A stretch of DNA of 64,000 bases from CAVPUA01 sp963708805. Its GTDB lineage: Bacteria; Actinomycetota; Actinomycetes; Mycobacteriales; Jatrophihabitantaceae. Below the pieces are notes generated by a model. The model was not told where the DNA came from and searched no databases. It worked only from the letters and a program-made list of their open reading frames with translations. This document shows, in pieces, positions 17,719 to 25,392 of this stretch. The translations under genes and the position numbers were made by a program. The stretch's first letter is position 1; each line of letters opens with the position of its first letter. The stretch covers positions 1,240,001-1,304,000 of the forward strand of contig CAVPUA010000003.1 of the NCBI GenBank assembly GCA_963708805.1, in the 5' to 3' direction.

Positions 17719-18228
17719 ATGCATCAGCACCTGTCGCTCTACGACCGACTCACGCACGACGCCAGCGAGGGCAACCCGCCCCAGTTCGTCGCCGGCAACG
17801 ACCCGATCCTGTCCGCCTTCGGGCGGATCTTCGTCGACTCCGAGCTGTATTCGCTCGACGCGACGGCGCTGCTCGACGCGAACGCGCTGACCCCGATCGT
17901 GCGCTGCAGTACCGGCCGCCGCCGGACGAGTAGCGACGAGATCGAGACGTTCGTCTGCAACTGGACGCCCGTCGGCGAGAACGACGATCCGGTCACGGGG
18001 TTTCGCACCGGCCACAACTCGGCCTACTTGGGGACGACGCCCACTATCGCCATGCCGCAGGACGAGCGAACGGCGTCGCTGCTGCTTCTCGTGACCTCGA
18101 ACTTCGTGCACCTGTCCGGTGTCCGTGACGAGGTCGGCCTGACGATCCGGGGCGCCCGGCACGCCGACGGGTCCAGCGGCTATCGCTACCTCGAGTTGGC
18201 GCCCGCCGCGGTCGCGACGCTCATCTAG
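17719..18228 (+). CDS. Hypothetical protein
   Basis: A 169-residue soluble protein that I do not recognise. It begins MHQHLSLYDRLTHDAS and contains SLLLLVTSNFVHLSGVRDEVGLTIRGARH near the C-terminus. No signal peptide or TM segment. A CATACT -10-like hexamer ends 6 nt before the ATG, in the narrow gap shared with the divergent GNAT gene. Its 3' end overlaps the convergent LLM gene by four bases. Confidence 0.65.
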   Translation: MHQHLSLYDRLTHDASEGNPPQFVAGNDPILSAFGRIFVDSELYSLDATALLDANALTPIVRCSTGRRRTSSDEIETFVCNWTPVGENDDPVTGFRTGHNSAYLGTTPTIAMPQDERTASLLLLVTSNFVHLSGVRDEVGLTIRGARHADGSSGYRYLELAPAAVATLI

Positions 18229-19064
18229 GCCACGGTGGTCAGGGCGTCGGCGAGCGGGCCGAGCATCGCGGGCGAGAGCGGCGGGCGCAGATAGACGATG
18301 GCCAACTGCAGACCCGCCTCGCCCAGCGCGGCTACGGTGTCGGCGGTGGCGGACGGCCCCTTGTCGACGTCGTTCGGGACGTGGGCCGAGATCAGGATCT
18401 CGCTCGGATCGCGGCCGATGTCGGCGCAGTGCGCGTGCAGGACCTCGAGCTTGTGAGCCAGTTGCTCGGGCGTCCCGCCGCCGAAGTTCCAGTGCTGCGC
18501 GTAGGTCGCGACCGTGCGCAGGGTGCGCTTCTCGCCGCCGCCGCCGATGCACAGCGGCGGGTGCGGTTGCTGCGGCCCCTTGGGCTCGTTACGCGCACCG
18601 GTCAGGTGGTAATACCTGCCCTCGAAGTCGGTCGTCTCGTTCGAGAGCAGGCTGATCAACACCTGGCAGGCCTCTTCGAAGCGATCGCTGCGTTCACCCG
18701 GACTGCCGAGCTCGATGCCGTAGGCGCCTGACTCCTCTTCGTTCCAGCCGGCGCCGATGCCCAGTTCGAGCCGGCCACCCGACATGATGTCCAGCGTCGA
18801 GATCATGTTCGCGAGCACCGCCGGATGCCGATAGTGGATGCCCGTGACGAGAGTGCCGAGCCGGAGCCGGGTGGTCGCCTGAGCCAGCGCGGCCAGCATC
18901 ATCCAGCCTTCCAGGCACGGTCCGGCCGAGTCGCCGACGATCGGGTAGAAGTGATCGAAGTTCCAGCCTGATTCGAACAGCTCGATCTGGTCGGCCTCCC
19001 GCCAGACCGCGAGAACGTCGCTCCACTCGGTGTTCTGGTTGGCGGTCTTGAACGCGAATCGCAT
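18225..19064 (-). CDS. LLM class F420-dependent oxidoreductase
   Basis: A 279-residue TIM-barrel oxidoreductase. It has WSDVLAVWREADQIELFESGWNFDHF, TTRLRLGTLVTGIHYRHPAVLAN, the signature LSGGRLELGIGAGWNEEE (here IMSGGRLELGIGAGW), and PPLCIGGGGEKRTLR for the phosphate of the cofactor. The GAGWNEEE form is typical of the actinobacterial F420-dependent branch (TIGR03560-like), so F420 is the more likely cofactor. The ATG is 7 nt after TAGGTT, so it is leaderless. The gene is intact. Confidence 0.85.
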   Translation of the reverse strand: MRFAFKTANQNTEWSDVLAVWREADQIELFESGWNFDHFYPIVGDSAGPCLEGWMMLAALAQATTRLRLGTLVTGIHYRHPAVLANMISTLDIMSGGRLELGIGAGWNEEESGAYGIELGSPGERSDRFEEACQVLISLLSNETTDFEGRYYHLTGARNEPKGPQQPHPPLCIGGGGEKRTLRTVATYAQHWNFGGGTPEQLAHKLEVLHAHCADIGRDPSEILISAHVPNDVDKGPSATADTVAALGEAGLQLAIVYLRPPLSPAMLGPLADALTTVA

Positions 19065-19071
19065 ACCTGAA

Positions 19072-19077
19072 AACCTA
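19072..19077 (-). promoter_or_regulatory. -10 box TAGGTT, leaderless start
   Basis: TAGGTT on the minus strand, 7 nt before the ATG of the LLM oxidoreductase gene. Confidence 0.55.
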
Positions 19078-19088
19078 GTCCTGGCCGC

Positions 19089-20119
19089 TCAGTCCTCGGT
19101 CTGCAGGCAGGTCTTGATCTCGGCGACGATCGAGTTCCACGTGTCGGCGTCGATCGGGTCGTCGAGGTCGGCTTCTTCGGCTTCGAGATCGCAGAACGCG
19201 ACGAGCTCGCGCACGACCTCGGCGCTGCGCGTGGACGGTTTCGTCAGGTCGTAGCTCGGCATCCTCGCCGGGGGCGAAGACCTCGTCGTCCTCGACATCG
19301 GCCAGCTCGCTCCACCACTCGAGCTTGACCAGGTCATGGCCCTTCGCGCTGCCGGCAGTACTGCGCGAGGTCGGCCACGTCGGTGAAGACGACGACCTCG
19401 CCGTCGCTGCCGAGGAACGTCGTCTCGTCGCCTTCGACGTAACCGCGCACGGTCAGGTACTTCTCGTCGTCGAAGATCAACTCGATCGGCTCGGCGCCGA
19501 CGTGGTCCCAGATCGTCTCGGCTTCGAGCTCGGTCTCTTCCTCGACGGTGAAGTCGCCCTGCCACGCGCACCAGCTCTCGACGCGGGTGATCGCGCGCTC
19601 CCACGTCTCGGCGATCTTGTCGCCCAGGTCGCTCCAGCGCTTCGCGCCGTCCTTGCCCTGGTAACTGACGTCGTCCGAGACGAGGTCGGCGAACTCCTGC
19701 GTGTTGATCACCAGTCCGCGCAGGGCGCCGTCGTCGCAACAATCGGCGATGTTGGCGACCATGTCGACCACATTGGCCAGCGACGAGACGTGCACCGGAT
19801 CAGGCTCGCCGGCCGCCCATTCGTAGACCGCGTCGAGGTCGTAGGCGTCCTCGCCGGAGGGCCGCAGATCTTCGGGCGTCAGCTTCAGCACGCGACCCCA
19901 GGCCGGATGGTCGGACAGGTCGTTCTCCTCGCCCGAGGCGACGAAGTCGGCCAGCTCGCGGGCGTTCGGGTAGAGCAGGATCTTGGCGCCGTCGCCCAGG
20001 AATCCCTGCCACTCCTCGCCCTCGTCGTCCTCCCAGGGTGGGGCCCACAGGGTCAGCCCGGTCTTGCCGTTGACCGTCAGGGTGATGGGGATGATCGCCG
20101 CATCGAGCGAACTCGTCAT
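19089..20119 (-). CDS. Acidic actinobacterial protein of unknown function (sometimes labelled primosomal protein), frameshifted
   Basis: About 342 residues, strongly acidic, with ITLTVNGKTGLTLWAPPWEDDEGEEWQGFLGDGAKI at the start, then LYPNARELADFVASGEENDLSDHPAWGRV. The C-terminus is in another frame and ends DPIDADTWNSIVAEIKTCLQTED. Total length is 3n+2, with breaks near 19345 and 19265. It resembles a mycobacterial/corynebacterial family annotated without clear evidence as a primosomal protein; I would treat the function as unknown. The ATG is 7 nt after TAGGTT (leaderless). No signal peptide. Confidence 0.65.
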
Positions 20120-20126
20120 GGCTCGA

Positions 20127-20132
20127 AACCTA
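20127..20132 (-). promoter_or_regulatory. -10 box TAGGTT, leaderless start
   Basis: TAGGTT on the minus strand, 7 nt before the ATG of the acidic protein gene. Confidence 0.55.
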
Positions 20133-20145
20133 CCGTGCGATCCGT

Positions 20146-20970
20146 TCACACCCCGATCGGGTGCCACACCGTCTTCGTCTCGACGAACGTGCGCAGCCGC
20201 TTGATGCCAGGGTCGGCCGCCCAGTCCTCGGGCTTGGGCGCGAGCACCCGTTTGACGTTGTCGGCCGCGGCCCGCTGCAGGGCGGGACGTTCCTTGTCGG
20301 CGACGCCGGTCAGATCGATGGCGTTGACGTCGCGGTGCGAGGCGAGCCACGGAGCCAGTTCGGCCGTGAAGCCGGTCAGGATGTTGACGACGCCCGGCGG
20401 GATGTCGGAGGTCGCCAGCACCTCGGCGAGGGTGATCGCCGGCAACGGGTCCGCCTCGGCCGCGACCACGACCGCCGTGTTGCCGGTGGCGATCACCGGC
20501 GCCAGGACGCTGACGAGCCCGAGCAACGCCGAGTCCTGCGGCGCCAGTACGCCGACCACTCCGGTCGGCTCGGGCAGGCTGAAGTTGAAGTACGGCCCGG
20601 CGACCGGGTTGGTGCCGCCGACGACCTGCGCGAACTTGTCGGCCCACCCCGCGTACCAGACCCACCGGTCGATGGCGGTGTCGATCTCGGCTCGGCCTGA
20701 CTGGTTGGTCTCGAACTGCGCTCGCCGCTCCTCGAGGATCTCGGCCACGCGGTACAGGACCTGGCCCCGGTTGTAGGCGGTGGCGGCCGTCCAGCCCGGG
20801 AAGGCCTTGCGGGCGGCGACCACGGCGTCGCGAAGGTCCTTGCGGGACGCCTGGGCGGCATTGACGCCCTGGACGGGGTAGGAACGGCCCGATTCCGAGC
20901 GCGGGAACGCGCCACCGATGAAGAGTTTGTAGGTCTTGCGGACGGGAATGCGGTCGGGCGACTCAGCCAT
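20146..20970 (-). CDS. Short aldehyde dehydrogenase-fold protein lacking the catalytic cysteine
   Basis: A 274-residue protein of the ALDH superfamily, about half the usual length. It keeps NAD-domain sequence (YKLFIGGAFPRSESGR, RGQVLYRVAEILEERR, WYAGWADKFAQVVGG, IPPGVVNILTG) but stops before the catalytic region and contains no cysteine. It cannot work as a normal aldehyde dehydrogenase and may be a regulatory or structural partner of the full-length enzyme upstream, 17 nt away in the same operon. It is not an indel artefact: the frame is clean and the C-terminus (FVETKTVWHPIGV) looks native. Confidence 0.75.
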   Translation of the reverse strand: MAESPDRIPVRKTYKLFIGGAFPRSESGRSYPVQGVNAAQASRKDLRDAVVAARKAFPGWTAATAYNRGQVLYRVAEILEERRAQFETNQSGRAEIDTAIDRWVWYAGWADKFAQVVGGTNPVAGPYFNFSLPEPTGVVGVLAPQDSALLGLVSVLAPVIATGNTAVVVAAEADPLPAITLAEVLATSDIPPGVVNILTGFTAELAPWLASHRDVNAIDLTGVADKERPALQRAAADNVKRVLAPKPEDWAADPGIKRLRTFVETKTVWHPIGV

Positions 20971-20987
20971 CGAGGCTCACCCTCCAT

Positions 20988-22418
20988 TCAGACGTCAAGG
21001 TAGGCCTCCAGTCCGTGCCGGCCACCCTCGCGCCCGAAGCCGGACTCCTGGTAACCGCCGAACGGTGAGGCCGGGTCGAAGCGGTTGAACGTGTTGGCCC
21101 AGACGACACCGGCCCGCAGCTTCGAGGCCATCCAGAGGATGCGCGAACCCTTCTCGGTCCAGATGCCGGCCGACAGCCCGTACGGCGTGTTGTTGGCCTT
21201 CTCGACCGCCTCGGTCGGCGTGCGGAACGTCAGCACCGACAGCACCGGCCCGAAGATCTCCTCGCGCGCGATGCGGCTGGTCTGCGAGACGCCGGTGAAG
21301 ATCGTCGGGGCGAACCAGAACCCGTGTTCGGGCAGCACGCACGGCGGCGACCAGCGGGTGATTCCCTCTTCTTCTCCCGAGTCGGCCAGCTCGCGGATGC
21401 GCTCCAGTTGGGCGGCCGAGTTGATGGCGCCGATGTCGGTGTTCTTGTCGAGCGGATCGCCCAGGCGCAGCGTCGCCATCCGTCGTTCGAGCGACTCGAT
21501 CACCTCGTCGGCGACCGACTCCTGGACGAGCAGGCGCGAGCCGGCGCAGCAGACGTGTCCCTGGTTGAAGAAGATGCCGTTGACGATGCCCTCGACGGCC
21601 TGATCGATCGCGGCGTCGTCGAAGATCACGTTGGCCGCCTTGCCGCCCAGCTCGAGCGACAGCCGCTTGCCGGTGCCGGCGGTCGTCCGCTGGATGATCT
21701 TGCCGACGTCGGTCGAGCCGGTGAACGCGATCTTGTCGATGCCCGCGTGCTCGACGATGGCCTGCCCGATCTCGGGTCCGCCGGCCAGGATGTTGACCAC
21801 GCCCGGTGGCAGGCCGGCGTCGGCGATGATCTCGGCGAGCGTCAGGGCGGTGAGCGGCGTGGTCTCGGCCGGCTTCAAGATCACCGTGTTGCCGGTGGCC
21901 AGGGCGGGGGCGATCTTCCAGGCCGCCATCAGCAGCGGGAAGTTCCACGGGATGATCTGGCCGGCCACCCCGATCGGCTGCGGGTCGGGACCGAAGCCGG
22001 CGTGGTCGAGCTTGTCGGCCCAGCCCGCGTAGTAGAAGAAATGGGCCGCGGCGAGCGGGATGTCGTTGTCGCGCGACTCGCGGATCGGTTTGCCGTTGTC
22101 GAGCGACTCGAGGACGGCGAGTTCGCGGCCGCGCTCCTGGATCGCGCGCGCGATCCGGAACAGGTACTTCGCGCGCTCGCGGCCCGGCGTCGCGCGCCAC
22201 CGCCCCGACGCGCGGCGGGCGGCCTTCACGGCGTCCTCGACATCGTCGAGACCGGCCTCGGCGACCTCGGCCAGCGGTTGCTCGTCGGCGGGATTGATCG
22301 TCTTGATCGACTCGCCCCGGCCGTCACGGAACTGCCCGTCGACGAAGATCTGGTAGCTCGGCTTGAGGCGGGCGATGTCGCGCGACTCGGGGGCGGGGGC
22401 GTACTCGAAACTATTCAT
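20988..22418 (-). CDS. NAD(P)-dependent aldehyde dehydrogenase
   Basis: A full-length 476-residue ALDH. It has GQIIPWNFPLLMAAWKIAPALATGN (cofactor binding), FTGSTDVGKII, the general base in LELGGKAANVIF, the catalytic cysteine in FFNQGHVCCAGSRL, and EEIFGPVLSVLTF. It oxidises an aldehyde to the acid. Between deoC and a short ALDH, the likely substrate is acetaldehyde released by DeoC from deoxyribose-5-phosphate; this is inferred from context. The ATG at 22418 has GGAG 6 nt upstream. The gene is intact. Confidence 0.85.
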   Translation of the reverse strand: MNSFEYAPAPESRDIARLKPSYQIFVDGQFRDGRGESIKTINPADEQPLAEVAEAGLDDVEDAVKAARRASGRWRATPGRERAKYLFRIARAIQERGRELAVLESLDNGKPIRESRDNDIPLAAAHFFYYAGWADKLDHAGFGPDPQPIGVAGQIIPWNFPLLMAAWKIAPALATGNTVILKPAETTPLTALTLAEIIADAGLPPGVVNILAGGPEIGQAIVEHAGIDKIAFTGSTDVGKIIQRTTAGTGKRLSLELGGKAANVIFDDAAIDQAVEGIVNGIFFNQGHVCCAGSRLLVQESVADEVIESLERRMATLRLGDPLDKNTDIGAINSAAQLERIRELADSGEEEGITRWSPPCVLPEHGFWFAPTIFTGVSQTSRIAREEIFGPVLSVLTFRTPTEAVEKANNTPYGLSAGIWTEKGSRILWMASKLRAGVVWANTFNRFDPASPFGGYQESGFGREGGRHGLEAYLDV

Positions 22419-22446
22419 TGCTCGCTCCGCAAGCGTCGCTCGGCCA

Positions 22447-23400
22447 TCAGTCAACGCTCACGTAGTCGGGGGAGTCGTAGGCGCCGGTGGCCAGTTTGTG
22501 GCGCTGCAGCAGCAGATCGTTGAGCAGGCTGGACGCACCGAAGCGGAACAGCGATGGCGTCAACCAGCGCTCGCCGGCCACTTCGTTGACCATGACGAGA
22601 TAGCGGACGGCCTCCTTGGTCGTCCGGATGCCGCCGGCCAGCTTCACGCCGCGAAGATCGCCGGTGGCGCTCGCGAAGTCGCGGACCGCCTCGAGCATCA
22701 CCAGGGCGACCGGCGGGGTGGCGGCCGGAGTGACCTTTCCGGTGGACGTCTTGATGAAGTCGCCGCCGGCGATCAGCGACAGCCAGGACGCCCGGCGCAC
22801 GTTGTCGAGCGTCATCAGCTCGCCGGTCTCCAAGATCACTTTCAGATGCGCGGACCCGCAGGCTGCTTTCACCGCGACGATCTCGTCGAACACGAGGCCG
22901 TAATCACCGGAGAGGAACGCGCCGCGGTCGATGACCATGTCGATCTCGGTCGCGCCGGCCGACACGGCCTCGGCGACGTCGACCAGCTTGGTCGCCAGCG
23001 ACGCCCGTCCGGACGGGAACGCGGTGGCCACGCTGGCCACCTGGACGCCACTGCCCCGGACGGCGGCCACGGCCGTCTCGACGAGGTCGGGATAGACACA
23101 CACGGCGGCGACGCTCGGCGTACTCGGATCGGACGGGTCCGGGTGCACCGCCTTGGCGCACATCGAACGCACCTTGCCGTGCGTGTCGGCGCCCTCGAGC
23201 GTCGTGAGGTCGACCATCGAGATCGCGGTGTCGATCGCCCACGCCTTGGCGGTGGTCTTGATGCTGCGCGTGGCCAGTCCGGCCACGCGAGCGTCGGCGC
23301 CGACCTGGTCGACCCCGGGCAGGCCGTGCAGGAACCGGCGAAGGGACGAGCTGTCGCGGCCGACGTCGGCGAGCGCTGATCTTTGGGACGTCATCGTCAC
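22447..23400 (-). CDS. deoC: Deoxyribose-phosphate aldolase
   Basis: Cleaves 2-deoxyribose-5-phosphate to acetaldehyde and glyceraldehyde-3-phosphate in deoxynucleoside catabolism. It has the DeoC/LacD barrel signatures VCVYPDLV, ASVATAFPSGRA, ATEIDMVIDRGAFLSGDY, LKVILETGEL, the Schiff-base lysine region DFIKTSTGK and GVKLAGGIRT. About 317 residues, longer at the N-terminus than the 220-260 of E. coli-type enzymes but usual in actinomycetes. The GTG at 23400 was chosen because TAAGCT ends 6 nt before it; an ATG two codons downstream is possible. It leads the deoC-ALDH-short ALDH operon and is divergent from upp. Confidence 0.9.
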   Translation of the reverse strand: MTMTSQRSALADVGRDSSSLRRFLHGLPGVDQVGADARVAGLATRSIKTTAKAWAIDTAISMVDLTTLEGADTHGKVRSMCAKAVHPDPSDPSTPSVAAVCVYPDLVETAVAAVRGSGVQVASVATAFPSGRASLATKLVDVAEAVSAGATEIDMVIDRGAFLSGDYGLVFDEIVAVKAACGSAHLKVILETGELMTLDNVRRASWLSLIAGGDFIKTSTGKVTPAATPPVALVMLEAVRDFASATGDLRGVKLAGGIRTTKEAVRYLVMVNEVAGERWLTPSLFRFGASSLLNDLLLQRHKLATGAYDSPDYVSVD

Positions 23401-23406
23401 TGACAC

Positions 23407-23412
23407 AGCTTA
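23407..23412 (-). promoter_or_regulatory. -10 box TAAGCT, leaderless start of deoC
   Basis: TAAGCT on the minus strand, 6 nt before the GTG at 23400. It shares the deoC-upp divergent gap. Confidence 0.45.
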
Positions 23413-23420
23413 GGCCGCCG

Positions 23421-23426
23421 TAAGGT
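23421..23426 (+). promoter_or_regulatory. -10 box TAAGGT, leaderless start of upp
   Basis: TAAGGT, 8 nt before the GTG of upp. Confidence 0.5.
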
Positions 23427-23434
23427 TTCTGGTC

Positions 23435-24058
23435 GTGGACATCTTGATCGTCGATCACCCGATCGCCCAGTCGCGGCTGACCGTCATGCGCGACGAGACC
23501 AGCAGCAACGCCGAGTTCCGCGCCGCCTTGCGCGAACTCGCGACGCTCCTGGTCTACGAGGCCACCCGTAGCCTGCCCGCTGCCGATCGGGCGATCCGGA
23601 CCCCGCTGGGCCCGACCACGGGCACCGAGCTGGCCAACCCACCGCTGATCGTGCCGGTGCTGCGGGCCGGGTTGGGCATGGCCGAGGCGGCCTTCAACCT
23701 GCTACCCGAGTCGCAGATGGGTTTCGTCGGGGTGGCGCGTGACGAGCACACGCACGAGCCCGAGGCGTACATGGCATCCCTGCCCGAGTCGCTGGCCGGT
23801 CGTCCGGTGATCGTGCTCGACCCGATGCTGGCCACCGGCGGCTCGCTGCTGCACTGCATCTCGCTGCTCGTTTCGCGTGGCGCGGACGACATCACGGTCG
23901 TCTGCGCGCTGGCGGCGCCCGAAGGAGTCGCCCGGCTCGAGTCGAGCGGCTACCCGCTGCGGATGGTGACGGCCAGCATCGACGAGCGGCTCAACGAGAA
24001 CGCCTACATCGTCCCCGGCCTCGGCGACGCGGGTGACCGTCAGTTCGGCCCGCGCTGA
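23435..24058 (+). CDS. upp: Uracil phosphoribosyltransferase
   Basis: Makes UMP from uracil and PRPP in pyrimidine salvage. 207 residues, the normal length. It opens ILIVDHPIAQSRLTVMRDETSSNAEFR, carries VPVLRAGLGMAEA, the PRPP loop VIVLDPMLATGGS and the uracil-binding end ENAYIVPGLGDAGDRQFG. All are typical of Upp. The GTG start lies 8 nt after TAAGGT. Divergent from deoC, which fits a shared nucleoside-utilisation role. The gene is intact. Confidence 0.95.
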   Translation: MDILIVDHPIAQSRLTVMRDETSSNAEFRAALRELATLLVYEATRSLPAADRAIRTPLGPTTGTELANPPLIVPVLRAGLGMAEAAFNLLPESQMGFVGVARDEHTHEPEAYMASLPESLAGRPVIVLDPMLATGGSLLHCISLLVSRGADDITVVCALAAPEGVARLESSGYPLRMVTASIDERLNENAYIVPGLGDAGDRQFGPR

Positions 24059-24089
24059 CTTGCTGCGTCGACTAGCCCGCCGTTCTCCG

Positions 24090-24156
24090 GCGAGTGGCCG
24101 ATTTTCGCGCGAGTGGCCGCTATTCGCGGCCACTCGGATCGGAATCGGCCACTCGC
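24090..24156. repeat. Nested palindromic repeat (two stacked hairpins)
   Basis: The outer arms are a perfect 14-bp inverted repeat (24090-24103 with 24143-24156). Inside is a second perfect 11-bp hairpin with a 5-nt loop (24110-24120 with 24126-24136). All four arms carry the core GAGTGGCCG or its complement. It lies between upp and the MFS gene, both on the plus strand. No U-tract follows. Confidence 0.8.
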
Positions 24157-24167
24157 GTTCACCGGTC

Positions 24168-25362
24168 ATGACACCGCGTCCGTGGCTGCGCGTCGCCGCG
24201 GCCATGTTCGCGGTCGGATGGGGCGCGAACCAGTTCACCTCGCTGCTGCTGGCCTATCGCACGCACGCCGGCGTCTCGGCCAGCACGGCCGACGCGTTGT
24301 TCGGGGTGTACGCCCTCGGCCTCGTCCCGGCGTTGCTGGTCGGCGGACCGCTGTCGGACCGGTACGGACGGCGCGCCCTCGGCCGCCCGGCGGTGCTGCT
24401 GTCGATCGCGGCTACCGCGGTGTTGATGTCGGGCGAACACTCGACGCCGCTGCTGTTCGGCGGCCGGTTCCTGGCCGGGATGGCCAGCGGGGCGATCTTC
24501 GCGCCCGGCTCGGCCTGGGTGAAGGAGCTGTCGGTCGCCCCGTACGACGACCACGCGGACGCGCAGGCGGGGGCGCGGCGGGCGGCCATCGCGCTGTCGG
24601 CCGGTTTCGGATTCGGTCCGCTGGTGGCCGGTCTGATCGCGCAGTACGCCCCGGATCCGCTGGTCACGCCGTACCTGGCGCACTTGGTGGTGATCGCCGT
24701 CGCGGTGCCGCTGGTCTGGGCGTCGCCCGAGACCGTCCGGGCCGATCGGTCGACGCGGGTGCTGCAGCGGCTGCGCGTGCGGGCCGCCGCGGCTCCCCGC
24801 TTTCGCGGGGTGGTGGCTCCGCTCGCGCCCTGGGTGTTCACCGCCGCCGCGATCTCGATGACGGTCGGTCCGGCCGAGGTCGCCCGCTCGACGCGGTCGT
24901 TCGACATCGGGTTCGCCGCCGTCATCGCCGGCATCACGCTGGGCACGGGAGTGCTCGTCCAGCCCCTGGCTCGACGGCTGGACGCCACCGACGACCTGCG
25001 CGGGGCCGCGGTCGGACTGGTCTGCGCGCTCGGCGGTGCGCTCGTCGAGTCGCTCGCGGCACGTACGGGCCAACCGGTGTTCGCGGTGGTCGGCGCGGTG
25101 CTTCTCGGCGCCGGCCTACGGCTTCTGCCTGGTCGCCGGACTGCTCGAGACCCAGCGCATCGCCGACCCGTCCGAGTTGGCCGGGCTCACTGCCGTCTAC
25201 TACTCGTTGACCTACGTCGGATTCGCCGTGCCGATCGTGCTGGCCGAGCTGGCCCACGGAGTCAGCTACGCGGTGCTCCTGCTGGCAATGGCCGCGCTGG
25301 CCTTGATCACCCTCGGGACGGTGGTGATCAACGGTCGGCGGAGCGCAGAGACGCGCCCGTAG
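24168..25362 (+). CDS. MFS transporter, frameshifted near the C-terminus
   Basis: About 397 residues and twelve predicted TM segments. It has FAVGWGANQFTSLLLAYR in TM1, the loop 2-3 motif GGPLSDRYGRRALGRP, and ASGAIFAPGSAWVKEL in TM4-5. Near 25120 the frame shifts (one extra C in GCCGGCCTAC); the end then reads YGFCLVAGLLETQRIADPSELAGLTAVYYSLTYVGFAVPI. Efflux is likely; the substrate is unknown. It follows the nested palindrome after upp; no regulator is adjacent. Confidence 0.8.
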
Positions 25363-25380
25363 CCGGCGACGTGATGCGCC

Positions 25381-25386
25381 TACGGT
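25381..25386 (+). promoter_or_regulatory. -10 box TACGGT, leaderless start
   Basis: TACGGT, 6 nt before the GTG of the gamma-glutamyltransferase gene. Confidence 0.5.
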
Positions 25387-25392
25387 GGGACG

